This document shows positions 32,484 through 41,047 of a DNA stretch of 64,000 bases, piece after piece. Source of the DNA: UBA995 sp035477115 (lineage in GTDB: Bacteria; Bacillota; Sulfobacillia; UBA995). How positions within the stretch are numbered: the stretch's first letter is position 1; every line of letters starts with the position of its first letter. The stretch covers positions 62,001-126,000 of the forward strand of contig DATIKW010000022.1 in assembly GCA_035477115.1 (NCBI GenBank), given 5' to 3'. The position numbers and the translations under genes were made by a program. Below the pieces are notes generated by a model. The model ran no database searches. It worked only from the letters and a program-made list of their open reading frames with translations, and was not told the origin of the DNA.

Positions 32484-33182
32484 TCAGTCGATCTCGACTC
32501 CGCCCATGAGGGCGGTGGCCCGGATGAGCAACCGTTTCGGTGACGTCCCGGCGGCGGGACGGTTCATGGTCCGCGAGCCGAGTACGCCCCCGACCTCCTG
32601 ACCGAGGCAGTCGATGCCGCCGAGGATGGCGGTGGCCTGACACACGACGGCCACATCCGCCGGGACTTTCACATCGATGCCGCCCATAATGGCCGTCAGG
32701 TTGAGCACCGTCTCCGGATGCGGGAAGTCGGCCCGGGACAGGTCGAGTTCCACGCCGCCCATCAAGGCGGTGAAGCCGCCGCTGGCAGGCATCTCGCCCT
32801 CCGGTTTGTAGTCGATGCCGCTCATGATGGCCCACTGCGTCCCGCCGGGGGACAAGGCGCTGCGCAGGATGGACGCGCCCAGCAGCATGATGACCAGGGC
32901 CCCGACGAGGGTCCAGAGGACGCCGGGGTCGATGGTGACGATTTCCAGGTTGGCAGCGAGGTAGACGGCGCCCAAAGCCAGGAGCAGCCCACCCGACCAG
33001 CGCGCGCCCGCCTGACCGGCGAGCAAGTCCACCCCGATGACGATGAGGATCACCGGCCAGTAGGTCACGATCATTCGGCCGAGGTCCACCTCCAGGACGC
33101 CGAGGTTCGCCAGCAGCCACAAAGCGCCGAGGAAGATGAGCAGCGTCCCGAAGAACAGGTGCAACAGGCGGAGTCGGGGCAC
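32484..33182 (-). CDS. LiaF/LiaI-like cell-envelope stress protein
   Basis: This 232-residue protein has four short N-terminal membrane segments. A C-terminal domain follows, built of repeated beta-strand motifs: AIMSGIDYKP, ALMGGVELDLS, AIMGGIDVKVP, AILGGIDCLG and ALMGGVEID. This is the plan of LiaF-like proteins (DUF5668 plus DUF2154-type). In Bacilli LiaF controls the LiaRS cell-wall stress response. Here no LiaRS genes are adjacent; instead it heads an operon with an ABC-2 exporter. It starts with GTG behind GAGGAG. Confidence 0.8.
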   Translation of the reverse strand: MPRLRLLHLFFGTLLIFLGALWLLANLGVLEVDLGRMIVTYWPVILIVIGVDLLAGQAGARWSGGLLLALGAVYLAANLEIVTIDPGVLWTLVGALVIMLLGASILRSALSPGGTQWAIMSGIDYKPEGEMPASGGFTALMGGVELDLSRADFPHPETVLNLTAIMGGIDVKVPADVAVVCQATAILGGIDCLGQEVGGVLGSRTMNRPAAGTSPKRLLIRATALMGGVEID

Positions 33183-33363
33183 AATCCGTCACTCCTCTCT
33201 GCGATAACCCAAGGGCAAGCGCCGGCTCACCGGCAACCATCGCAGCCGCGGCGCACCGCGCGCCGCCGGTGGGAGGAATTCGGCGACCGGAGATCAGTTC
33301 CTGCCCGCGGCGCGCAGGCACGGGACCGGAGGCCGGTGGGGTTGAGAGCGCCGCCGGGAGGAA

Positions 33364-33394
33364 GGTAGGGGCGGGTTCTGAACCCGCCCCTACC
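33364..33394. repeat. Intergenic palindromic repeat, copy 4
   Basis: Arms GGTAGGGGCGGGTTC and GAACCCGCCCCTACC around a central T. It sits in the 310-base gap (33183-33492) between the M20 hydrolase and LiaF-like genes. The same gap also holds a degenerate direct repeat of ACTACGGCCGCGC about 23 bases apart (33415 and 33438) and nothing else recognisable. Confidence 0.9.
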
Positions 33395-33492
33395 AGGGTC
33401 GGGAGGCCAGCGTGACTACGGCCGCGCTCCGCCCAGGACTACGGCCGCGCCCAGGATGACGCCCCGTTTTCGTAGCAGCGGTAGGCAGATCT

Positions 33493-34659
33493 TCAAGCAC
33501 CCAGCTTGTCCAGGCACAGCTGGGTGAGGATGGCGGTGCCGTACACGAGGGCATCGTCGGGGAGGTCAAAATCGGGCCGGTGCAGCGCGGTGGGATGGCC
33601 GGGGGTGGCAGTCCCCAGCCAGAAGTAGGCTGCCGGCACGCGCTGGGCGATATAGGAGAAGTCATCGGCCAGGGTTGACGGGGACAAGTCCGTCCTGACC
33701 GCGCCCTCGCCCAGTACCCGGCCGGCCGAGCCTGCCAGGGCCCGGGCGGCGTCGGGATGGTTAATCACCGGAGGGTAGCCGTGACGGTACTCGGCGTCAG
33801 CCCGGCACCCATAAAGCTCCCCTGCTTCGCGGGCGACGTCCCGGATATGCCGTTTGAGGATGTCACCCAGCCCGGGCTCGAAATAGCGGGTGGTTCCGGC
33901 CAAGCTTGCCTCGGCGGGGATCACGTTGGGCGACGCTCCCCCATGCACCATGCCCACCGCTATCACCGCCGGGAGCAGGGCGTTCACCCGCCGGCGGACC
34001 AGGCCGGGGAGGGCGGCCGCCGTGTATCCCGCGGCCGCGACCGTATCCGCGGCGGTGTGAGGCTGGCCGGCATGTCCGCCGTTGCCCGAGAAAGTCACTC
34101 GGAAGATGTCGCCTGCGGCCATTACCGGTCCGAGCGGAATCCCGACCGTGCCCAGCGGCAGGTCCGGCCAGAGGTGTACGGCCGCCGCCAACCGCAGCCT
34201 CATGCCCTCCAGCACCCCCGCCTCAATGAGCTGCCGGGCACCCCCGTCGGGGAGTTGTTCCTCGGCCGGCTGAAACAGGAAGTACACATCGCCCCGGAGC
34301 GGGCGGCGCTCGGCGGCGAGCAACCTGGCGGTGCCCACGAGGATGGCCATGTGGCCGTCGTGGCCGCACGCGTGCATCATGCCCGGCACCCGCGACCCAT
34401 GCGGGCGGCCCGGTACCTCGGTGATGGGCAGGGCGTCGAGTTCCGCTCGCAGCAGTATGCCGGGACCATCGCCGACGCCGGGCAGGACTCCCAGGACCGC
34501 GTTGCCGATGGGTGACCGCACCTGCAGCCCGAGCTGCCCGAGTTGTTCGGCGACCATGGCCGAAGTGACCGCCTCCGCCCCTCCCAGCTCGGGGTTCTGA
34601 TGCAGCCGGCGGCGCAGGCCGATCACGAACTCCCTGCCTTCCTCCGCGTGATCCAGCAT
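33493..34659 (-). CDS. M20 family amidohydrolase/metallopeptidase
   Basis: This 388-residue hydrolase has the M20D pattern. LRRRLHQNPELGG lies at the N-terminus, ALPI and then MHACGHDGHMAILVG contribute metal ligands, and QPAEEQ supplies the catalytic Glu pair. The dimerisation domain contains GGHAGQPHTAADTV, and a late metal His lies in TALHRPDF. Relatives hydrolyse N-acyl amino acids, hippurate or indole-acetyl conjugates. The ATG at 34659 follows GGAGGTG at proper spacing. It lies 100 bases downstream of the PucR gene, which may control it. Confidence 0.9.
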   Translation of the reverse strand: MLDHAEEGREFVIGLRRRLHQNPELGGAEAVTSAMVAEQLGQLGLQVRSPIGNAVLGVLPGVGDGPGILLRAELDALPITEVPGRPHGSRVPGMMHACGHDGHMAILVGTARLLAAERRPLRGDVYFLFQPAEEQLPDGGARQLIEAGVLEGMRLRLAAAVHLWPDLPLGTVGIPLGPVMAAGDIFRVTFSGNGGHAGQPHTAADTVAAAGYTAAALPGLVRRRVNALLPAVIAVGMVHGGASPNVIPAEASLAGTTRYFEPGLGDILKRHIRDVAREAGELYGCRADAEYRHGYPPVINHPDAARALAGSAGRVLGEGAVRTDLSPSTLADDFSYIAQRVPAAYFWLGTATPGHPTALHRPDFDLPDDALVYGTAILTQLCLDKLGA

Positions 34660-34759
34660 CTCAGATGGCACCTCCGGCAGGATGGGACCTTCAAGCTGAC
34701 AAAGCTTCGCGCTTGATCGCGGGATAAGCCTTTGACCACGCGCACGAATTTTGCCCCGC

Positions 34760-36391
34760 CTACTTGGCGGCGGAGTACAACCGGGAAGCCCGCCACAGTC
34801 GGACGGCCAGTTGCAGGTTGAAACACTCCCGGGCTGACCCGAGGTCAAAACCGCCGAGGAGCTGGGCACGAGCCAGACGGTAGCGCACCGTGTTGTGATG
34901 GACGTGCAGGGCCTTCGCGGTCTCGCGGTAGCTCCCGCCGTGGTCGAGGAACACCCCCAGCGTCTGCACGAACTCGCCGCGATGCTGGCGGTCGGCGCGC
35001 AAGATGGGACCAAGAGTGTCATGGATGAACTGCTCGATCTCGGGATGATCGGGCTGACCGACGAGCCGGTACAGGCCGAGGTCGCGAAACAGGGCGACCG
35101 GTCCCCCACCCGGCAGCACGGGTGCCAGCTCTAACGCTGCTACCGCTTCGCGGTAGCTTTCGCGAGCTGTCAGGACGCCAACCCGCGGCCGTCCGACGCC
35201 TGCTGACAGCTTGAGCCCGGGATGGCCCCGTCCCAGGCGGGCGATCAGCTCGCGGGTCCGCTCGGCCACCTGCCGGTCGGCATAGTCCCGCGCTGCGTCC
35301 GGGCTCACGGGGATGAGAGCTACCGGCCGGTCCTGGTAGCCCAGCTCGGCTATGCAGCCGGGCGGTAGACCTTCCCTGGCCAACAGGTCCAGGATCCACC
35401 AGCCAACTCGATAAGTGCCGGGCGGCGGCTCTGCGGGAAGCCGGTCGACCTGGGCGACCACGCCGACGTACGCCGGAGCGATCGGCCACCCGACCGCCCT
35501 TGCCGAGGCGGTGACCGCCGCTTCCGATTCGAAATCTCCTGCCAGCAAGTGGTGGAGGAAGTCGCCCTGAACCGACCGCCGCATGTGGTGCACGGCGCGC
35601 GCCTTGTGCACCTCCAACGCCACGGCCACCGCCGCCTGCTCGATGGCCACCAGCTCCTCGATGAGGAGCGGATCCCCCTGATCCATGACTATGATCCACC
35701 CGTCCACCTCGCCGTCGCCGCCAATCCGGCACACGATCCGCCGGCAGCGCGGGTCGGGGGCGGAAATGTGGAGGAGATTCGGGCGTCCGGGGAGGGGCCG
35801 GGCCGTCTCGCCGGGGCCGGCGCGCCAAGGTTCGGGGGCGAGTTCGGGGAAGTCCGCCGTGGCCGTCTCTCCCGTAAGGTTATTCACCACGGCCAACGAT
35901 CGCCGGATCATCCCCGCCAACTCCTGGGCCAGCATCTCGAGGCTACTGCCTTCGAGGGCAAGGCTGATGAACCGGCGCTGAATGGCCCAGCAGCGCTCCA
36001 GTTCCCCCTTCTTCCGCCCGAGCAACTCGGTGAGCACGGGGTTGATGATGTCGACCCAGGCCAGGGCGTCGGGGACGCGATAGATGGGAAAAGCCAGGGC
36101 GTCGGCAGCCGCGGTGACTTCCGGCTCAAGCGCGTCCACGAAGCGTTCGAGCTTGATCCCGAGCCCCGCGCCCCCCCTGCGCACCAGCTCCTCGACCAGC
36201 GCGAGTTGTTCCTGGGCGCTGCGGTAGAGGAACAATGTGCTCAGCACGAGTTCTCCCCCGCGGATGAAGGCGATGCCGTCCGGGGCGTCGATGACCGTGA
36301 CCCCGCGGACCTCGCGGTGAAGACCTCCGGCACCGGCCAGCAGCCGGCCGGCCGCCAGCTCCGGCAGGCGCAGTACTTCTTGCATCCTCAT
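34760..36391 (-). CDS. PucR family transcriptional regulator
   Basis: This 543-residue regulator has an N-terminal PucR sensor domain (VTVIDAPDGIAFIRGGELVLSTLFLY, about residues 25-130) and a central GGDEF-like non-catalytic region. The C-terminal HTH of the PucR/CdaR class is FLDHGGSYRETAKALHVHHNTVRYRLARAQLLGG, ending with FNLQLAVRLWRAS. PucR proteins often control purine, amino acid or peptide catabolism. Its neighbours, an M20 amidohydrolase and a divergent DppB-like permease, fit a role in peptide or N-acyl amino acid use. Confidence 0.88.
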   Translation of the reverse strand: MRMQEVLRLPELAAGRLLAGAGGLHREVRGVTVIDAPDGIAFIRGGELVLSTLFLYRSAQEQLALVEELVRRGGAGLGIKLERFVDALEPEVTAAADALAFPIYRVPDALAWVDIINPVLTELLGRKKGELERCWAIQRRFISLALEGSSLEMLAQELAGMIRRSLAVVNNLTGETATADFPELAPEPWRAGPGETARPLPGRPNLLHISAPDPRCRRIVCRIGGDGEVDGWIIVMDQGDPLLIEELVAIEQAAVAVALEVHKARAVHHMRRSVQGDFLHHLLAGDFESEAAVTASARAVGWPIAPAYVGVVAQVDRLPAEPPPGTYRVGWWILDLLAREGLPPGCIAELGYQDRPVALIPVSPDAARDYADRQVAERTRELIARLGRGHPGLKLSAGVGRPRVGVLTARESYREAVAALELAPVLPGGGPVALFRDLGLYRLVGQPDHPEIEQFIHDTLGPILRADRQHRGEFVQTLGVFLDHGGSYRETAKALHVHHNTVRYRLARAQLLGGFDLGSARECFNLQLAVRLWRASRLYSAAK

Positions 36392-36583
36392 GGCGGGTTC
36401 GGCCTCCGCACGGGATTTCGCGCACCCTCACGGGGATCCCAGCCCCTCGAAGATTCGGCCAGGCGCCCTGCATGACCTGCAATTCTGACGGGAGGAAGAG
36501 CCGCCGTGTGCGGCCAACTGTATTGGCAAGTCTGGAGCCGCGCGCAACTACCCCGCGGCCCACCAGTGGAGGAGAAGCCCGCC

Positions 36584-37705
36584 ATGGCTACTGCCCCGCC
36601 GGTCTCGGAGGCCCGTGCCGCGGCGACCCGGGAGACCCTCGTGAGGCTCGCCCGGTACACATCGGTCCGCCTGACCACCTTGCTGTTCGCGGTGGTCGTC
36701 GCCGTATATCTCACCATCCTCATCGCCAACATGGGGGGGTACGTCGACGAGATCCGCCGGGCCCAGATCCGGGAAGCGGTCAGCATAGCCCTGTTCGCAG
36801 ACCTCGATTTCGCCTTGCTCGGCGACGAAGAGCGGCGTGCCATATACGATCAGATGGTGGCGCTGGAGGAGGAAAGACTGGGACTGCACGAGCCCTTCTG
36901 GCTGCGCAGCGTCACGTTTCTCAGGAACGCCCTGACCCTGGACCTCGGCATGTCCGAGCAGTTGCTCAGCGACAGCGGCTCGCGCACCGTGCGGCTCATC
37001 TTGTTGGAACGGCTCCCGCCCACGCTCTATCTGTTCGCCACCGCCGACCTGATCCTGTTCTTCGGGGCGGTGTTCATCGCCCTTTACCTGTCCCAGCGCT
37101 ACGGCAGCCTGCTCGACCGGCTGACGGTCGCGCTGGCTCCCACCTCGGCGGCGCCCGCGTGGTTCTATGGGATATTCCTGATCGTGATCTTCGCCGCCCT
37201 CCTGCGCGTCTTGCCATTCGGCGGCATGGTGGCCGTCCCGCCGCCCGCGGACCGCTGGGCCTACGCCCTCAGCCTGCTGGAGCACCTGGTCCTGCCCGTG
37301 ACTGCCATCGTGAGCAGCGCCATCTTCCTGGCCGTGTACTACTGGCGCACTTTCTTCCTGATCCACTCGCGGGAGGACTACGTGGAGATGGCCCGGGCCA
37401 AAGGGCTGCCCTCCGCGGTGATCGAACGCCGGCACATCCTGCGGCCCACGCTGCCGGCCATCGTCACCAGCTTCGCCCTGACCATAATCGACGTGTGGAT
37501 GGGCGCCATCGTGCTGGAGACGGTGTTCAACTGGCCCGGCATCGGCCGGCTGATCTTCCAGGCCATAGGCATGTACGACACGCCGGTGCTGGTGGGGGCG
37601 GTGGTCATCTACGCTTACATGCTGGCGGTGACCGTATTCGTCCTGGATATCGCATATGCCATCCTCGACCCCCGGGTGCTGATCGAGGGACGCAAGACGG
37701 CGTGA
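36584..37705 (+). CDS. Orphan DppB-like peptide ABC transporter permease
   Basis: This 373-residue permease has an N-terminal membrane helix, an extracytoplasmic insertion of about 90 residues (starting ANMGGYVDEIRRAQIREAV), and a binding-protein-dependent transport domain. The EAA-like loop is EDYVEMARAKGLPSAVIERRHIL. It is a close paralogue of the permease at 59.1-60.3 kb. A 69-base block is identical between the two genes. No partner permease, ATPase or binding protein lies next to it. The start at 36584 has GGAGGAG at the right distance. Confidence 0.87.
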   Translation: MATAPPVSEARAAATRETLVRLARYTSVRLTTLLFAVVVAVYLTILIANMGGYVDEIRRAQIREAVSIALFADLDFALLGDEERRAIYDQMVALEEERLGLHEPFWLRSVTFLRNALTLDLGMSEQLLSDSGSRTVRLILLERLPPTLYLFATADLILFFGAVFIALYLSQRYGSLLDRLTVALAPTSAAPAWFYGIFLIVIFAALLRVLPFGGMVAVPPPADRWAYALSLLEHLVLPVTAIVSSAIFLAVYYWRTFFLIHSREDYVEMARAKGLPSAVIERRHILRPTLPAIVTSFALTIIDVWMGAIVLETVFNWPGIGRLIFQAIGMYDTPVLVGAVVIYAYMLAVTVFVLDIAYAILDPRVLIEGRKTA

Positions 37706-37764
37706 GCGGTTGGCGGACTCCCCACGGGACCGCCTCGGCCAATGAGAGACCGCCGCAAGCCCCA

Positions 37765-37793
37765 TTGACACGCGAGAGACCGAGCGCTAGAAT
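37765..37793 (+). promoter_or_regulatory. Promoter of rex
   Basis: A perfect TTGACA -35 and TAGAAT -10 are spaced by 17 bases, directly before the Rex-like operator. Confidence 0.75.
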
Positions 37794-37795
37794 AA

Positions 37796-37813
37796 ATGTG
37801 ACGAGCGTCACGA
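37796..37813. promoter_or_regulatory. Rex-like operator (ROP)
   Basis: ATGTGACGAGCGTCACGA matches the Rex pattern TTGTGA-N6-TCACAA in 9 of the 12 defined positions, with an inner perfect GTGAC-N4-GTCAC repeat. It covers the expected transcription start. Rex bound here would repress its own gene and possibly the hydrogenase genes behind it. Confidence 0.65.
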
Positions 37814-37833
37814 TTGCCCGGGGAGGGGCGACC

Positions 37834-38457
37834 ATGCGTAAGGTCAGCGCGGCCGTGTTGACCCGACTGCCCCACTACTACCAGATCCTCGCCGACCTGC
37901 GGGAGCGCGGACGCGAGTTCGTGTCCAGCGAGCATCTGGGCCGCTTGATGGGGATTGACGACAGCCTGGTCCGCAAGGACCTGTCGGGCGTGGTATCCGG
38001 GGTGCAACGGGTCGGGTACCATGTGCCCACGACCGTCGCCCGGATCGAAGAGGTGCTGGGGCTGGCGAACGCCAAGGAGGCCTTCCTAGTCGGCGCCGGG
38101 TCCCTGGGCCGGGCGCTCCTGCGCTACACGGGGTTCGAGCAGTATGGCCTGAAGATCGTGGCGGCTTTCGACAACGATGCGTCGGTCATCGGCCGGCGAG
38201 TTGCCGACATCCCCATCCTGGCGTTGGGCGATCTCGAGGACATGACCCGCCGGATGAAGATCCGCATCGGCATCGTCACCGTACCCGCGGCCGCCGCTCA
38301 GCAAATAGTAGATCGGATGGTTCGTTCGGGCATCACGGCCATCTGGAACTTTGCCCCGGTCGCCCTGGTGGTCCCGGCGGAAGTGATCGTCCGCAACGAG
38401 AACCTCGCCGCGGGTTTCTCGCTGCTCAGCTATGAATTACAGGGGAGAATGGCGTAG
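37834..38457 (+). CDS. rex: Redox-sensing transcriptional repressor Rex
   Basis: This 207-residue protein has an N-terminal winged helix (RLPHYYQILADLRERGREFVSSEHLGRLMGIDDSLVRKDLS). A Rossmann domain follows (AFLVGAGSLGRALLRYTGFEQYGLKIVAAFDND, near residue 85) that senses the NADH/NAD+ ratio, and a C-terminal helix AGFSLLSYELQGRM. High NADH releases Rex from DNA, switching on fermentative and hydrogen-producing genes. The hydrogenase operon begins 140 bases downstream in the same direction. Start is the ATG behind GGGGAGGGG. Confidence 0.93.
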   Translation: MRKVSAAVLTRLPHYYQILADLRERGREFVSSEHLGRLMGIDDSLVRKDLSGVVSGVQRVGYHVPTTVARIEEVLGLANAKEAFLVGAGSLGRALLRYTGFEQYGLKIVAAFDNDASVIGRRVADIPILALGDLEDMTRRMKIRIGIVTVPAAAAQQIVDRMVRSGITAIWNFAPVALVVPAEVIVRNENLAAGFSLLSYELQGRMA

Positions 38458-38497
38458 GGGCTGATGATCGTGACGGCGCGGGCGGATGGCGGTGATC

Positions 38498-38527
38498 GCA
38501 GGGGCGGGTTCGGAACCCGCCCCTACC
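38498..38527. repeat. Intergenic palindromic repeat, copy 5
   Basis: Arms AGGGGCGGGTTC and GAACCCGCCCCT around a central G. It lies between rex and hydC, in the same transcription unit if the two are co-transcribed. A smaller 6-bp hairpin (GCTGCC / GGCAGC) follows at about 38558-38575. Confidence 0.88.
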
Positions 38528-38597
38528 GGGGACGCCCGGTGATTACGCCACGCGGTACGCTGCCCGGCAAGGCAGCTCTCAAGGGGAGGTTGACCGA

Positions 38598-39116
38598 GTG
38601 GGTTGCGCCTGTATCGATGCACGTTCGACACGGACTCGACAATTCCTCAAGGTAAACGAAATCCTGCAGCGGTTTGACCGAGATCCCCGGCGCCTGATCG
38701 CGATCTTACAGGCGGTCCAAGACGAGTATCGGTATCTGCCGCAACCGGTACTCAACTACCTTGCGACCAGCCTCGGGATACCCCGGGCCAGGGTATACGG
38801 GGTGGCCACTTTCTACGCCCACTTTTCCCTCGAGCCCAAGGGCAAGTACATCATCCGGATATGTGACGGCACCGCCTGCCACGTGAACAACAGCCAGGCG
38901 CTGCTGGACCTGGTCCGCGACAAGCTGGGAATCCATGAGCAGAAGCCCACTTCCGAGGACATGCTCTTCACCTTGGAGCGGGTATCGTGTATCGGCGCGT
39001 GCGGGCTGGCACCGGTGGCGGTGGTCGACGACCGGGTGTATGGGCAGCTCGGCGTACAGAAACTGGGCGAGGTCCTCGAGCAGATGGTCCGCGCCGAGAA
39101 AGGGGTGGGGACATGA
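38598..39116 (+). CDS. hydC: Bifurcating [FeFe] hydrogenase gamma subunit (NuoE-like)
   Basis: This 172-residue protein has a helical N-terminal bundle and a thioredoxin-like [2Fe-2S] domain with cysteines in CDGTACH and CIGACGLAP. It matches the gamma subunit of HydABC and NuoE. It passes electrons within the complex between the NuoF-like flavin subunit and other clusters. GTG at 38598 follows GGGGAGG. The stop overlaps the hydB start (ATGA). Confidence 0.92.
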   Translation: MGCACIDARSTRTRQFLKVNEILQRFDRDPRRLIAILQAVQDEYRYLPQPVLNYLATSLGIPRARVYGVATFYAHFSLEPKGKYIIRICDGTACHVNNSQALLDLVRDKLGIHEQKPTSEDMLFTLERVSCIGACGLAPVAVVDDRVYGQLGVQKLGEVLEQMVRAEKGVGT

Positions 39117-41002
39117 CGACCACGGTCAACCTCGACCAGATCGCCAGGGAAGTCAACCAGCGCCTGGCCCGGCCGACCTGGCGGGTGATGGTGTGTGATG
39201 GCACCGGCTGTGTGGCCAGCGGTTCGCGCCTCGTCCACCGCCGGTTTCTGGACCTCACGGAGGGGCTTGACGGACTGGCGGAGGTGCAGCTCGCCGCCGG
39301 CGACCTCTGCCGCCCGCTGGTCAGCCGCACCGGCTGTCACGGTCTGTGCCAGATGGGACCGCTGGTGGTCATCCCCGGCGACGGCGACGGCCGGGAGGAA
39401 ATCTTCTACTGCCGGGTGACCGCCGACGACGTGCCCGAGATCGTCGAGACCACGTTCAAGGCCGGGCGGCCCGTGGAACGGCTCCTGTACCGCGACCCCA
39501 GCACGGGGACAGCCTATCGGAGTTCCCGGGTCATCCCCTTCTACGCCAACCAGACCCGCCTGGCCCTGGCCGATTGCGGCCACGCCGAGCCGGAAGACAT
39601 CGAGGAGTACGTCGCCCGGGGCGGCTACGCCAGCCTGCGGCGGGCGGTGACCGAGCTTAAGCCGGAACAGGTGTGCGAGGAGTTGACCGCTTCCGGCCTG
39701 CGCGGGCGGGGAGGAGCGGGCTTCCCCACGGGGCGGAAATGGCTGGCCACCCTGCGGGCGACCGGCTCGCCCAAGTACCTCGTGTGCAACGGGGACGAGG
39801 GAGACCCCGGGGCGTTCATGGACCGGAGCCTGATGGAAGGCGATCCCCATCGCGTGCTGGAAGGCGCGATCATCGCGGCTTATGCCTCGGGGGCTGCTTA
39901 CGGATACTTCTACATCCGGACCGAGTACCAGTTGGCCCTGGCGCGGATGCGCAAGGCCATCGCCGACGCGCGGCGTCTGGGCATCGTGGGCCCTAACCTG
40001 TTCGGCTCCAGCTACGCCTTCGACTGCGAAGTGGTCGAGGGGGCGGGGGCGTTCGTATGCGGCGAGGAGACCGCGCTGCTAGCCTCCATTGAGGGCGAGC
40101 GGGGGATGCCTCGCCCCAAGCCGCCCTTCCCCGCGGAGAGCGGCCTGTTCGGGCTGCCGACCGTGGTGAATAATGTCGAGACGCTGGCCACGGTGAGGTG
40201 GATCATTGAGCACGGCGCGGCCGCTTTCCGCCGCTACGGCACGCCGCGGAGTCCGGGCACCAAGACTTTCGCCCTCACCGGCAAGATCCGCAATACGGGG
40301 TTGATCGAGGTGCCGCTGGGCACGACCTTGCGCCAGATCGTCTTCGAGATCGGCGGGGGCGTGCCGGACGGACGCAAGTTCAAGGCGGCGCAGATCGGCG
40401 GGCCGTCCGGAGGGTGTCTCGGGGTGGAGCACCTGGACATGCCGCTGGACTACGAAACGCTCGGCCAGGTGGGCGCCATGGTGGGTTCGGGAGGCATCGT
40501 CATCCTCGATGACTCGACCTGCATCGTCGAGGTGGCGCGCTTCTTCATGCAGTTCACCCAGCATGAGTCCTGCGGCAAGTGCGTGTTGTGCCGCGAGGGA
40601 ACCCGCCAGATGCTGTGGATCCTGCAGGATATCGTCGAGGGTAGAGCCGTGCCGGGAGATATCGAACTCCTGGAACAGACGGCCCGGGCGGTGAAAGTGG
40701 CCAGCCTCTGCGGATTGGGCAAGAGCGCTCCTAACCCGGTGCTGAGCACCCTGGCCATGTTCCGTAGCGAGTATCTGGCGCATGTCGAACGGCTCTACTG
40801 CCCGGCCGGGGTATGCTCGGCGTTGAAGACTTTCGCCATCGACCCCGACCTGTGCAAGGGCTGTACCCTGTGCCTCCAGAAGTGCCCGGTAGGCGCGATC
40901 CAGGGCGAGAAGCGGGCCCCCCATCGCATCGACGTTGCCCTGTGCACCAAGTGCGGCGTCTGCGCGACGGTCTGCCGCTTCAAGGCCATTGCCGCCCGTT
41001 GA
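39113..41002 (+). CDS. hydB: Bifurcating [FeFe] hydrogenase beta subunit (NuoF-like)
   Basis: This 629-residue protein has an N-terminal thioredoxin-like [2Fe-2S] domain (CDGTGC and CHGLC). The FMN/NADH domain has GRGGAGFPTGRKW, NGDEGDPGAFMDR and GAGAFVCGEETALLASIEG. The NuoF-type [4Fe-4S] motif is ESCGKCVLCREGT, and two C-terminal ferredoxin-like [4Fe-4S] motifs follow (CKGCTLCLQKCPVGAI, CTKCGVCATVCRFKAI). This subunit binds NADH and is where electron bifurcation from NADH toward ferredoxin and H2 is thought to occur. It is the middle gene of hydCBA. Confidence 0.95.
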   Translation: MTTTVNLDQIAREVNQRLARPTWRVMVCDGTGCVASGSRLVHRRFLDLTEGLDGLAEVQLAAGDLCRPLVSRTGCHGLCQMGPLVVIPGDGDGREEIFYCRVTADDVPEIVETTFKAGRPVERLLYRDPSTGTAYRSSRVIPFYANQTRLALADCGHAEPEDIEEYVARGGYASLRRAVTELKPEQVCEELTASGLRGRGGAGFPTGRKWLATLRATGSPKYLVCNGDEGDPGAFMDRSLMEGDPHRVLEGAIIAAYASGAAYGYFYIRTEYQLALARMRKAIADARRLGIVGPNLFGSSYAFDCEVVEGAGAFVCGEETALLASIEGERGMPRPKPPFPAESGLFGLPTVVNNVETLATVRWIIEHGAAAFRRYGTPRSPGTKTFALTGKIRNTGLIEVPLGTTLRQIVFEIGGGVPDGRKFKAAQIGGPSGGCLGVEHLDMPLDYETLGQVGAMVGSGGIVILDDSTCIVEVARFFMQFTQHESCGKCVLCREGTRQMLWILQDIVEGRAVPGDIELLEQTARAVKVASLCGLGKSAPNPVLSTLAMFRSEYLAHVERLYCPAGVCSALKTFAIDPDLCKGCTLCLQKCPVGAIQGEKRAPHRIDVALCTKCGVCATVCRFKAIAAR

Positions 41003-41047
41003 CCCGGCCGGCGCGTACCGGCCAATCGAGGGGAGAGAAAGCCTGTG

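Noticed and set aside
33405..33485. Tiny minus-strand frame of about 26 codons starting with TTG at the end of the M20 gene
   Set aside because: It reads as a plausible short hydrophobic peptide, but it is too short to support, has no independent ribosome site and covers a degenerate direct repeat.
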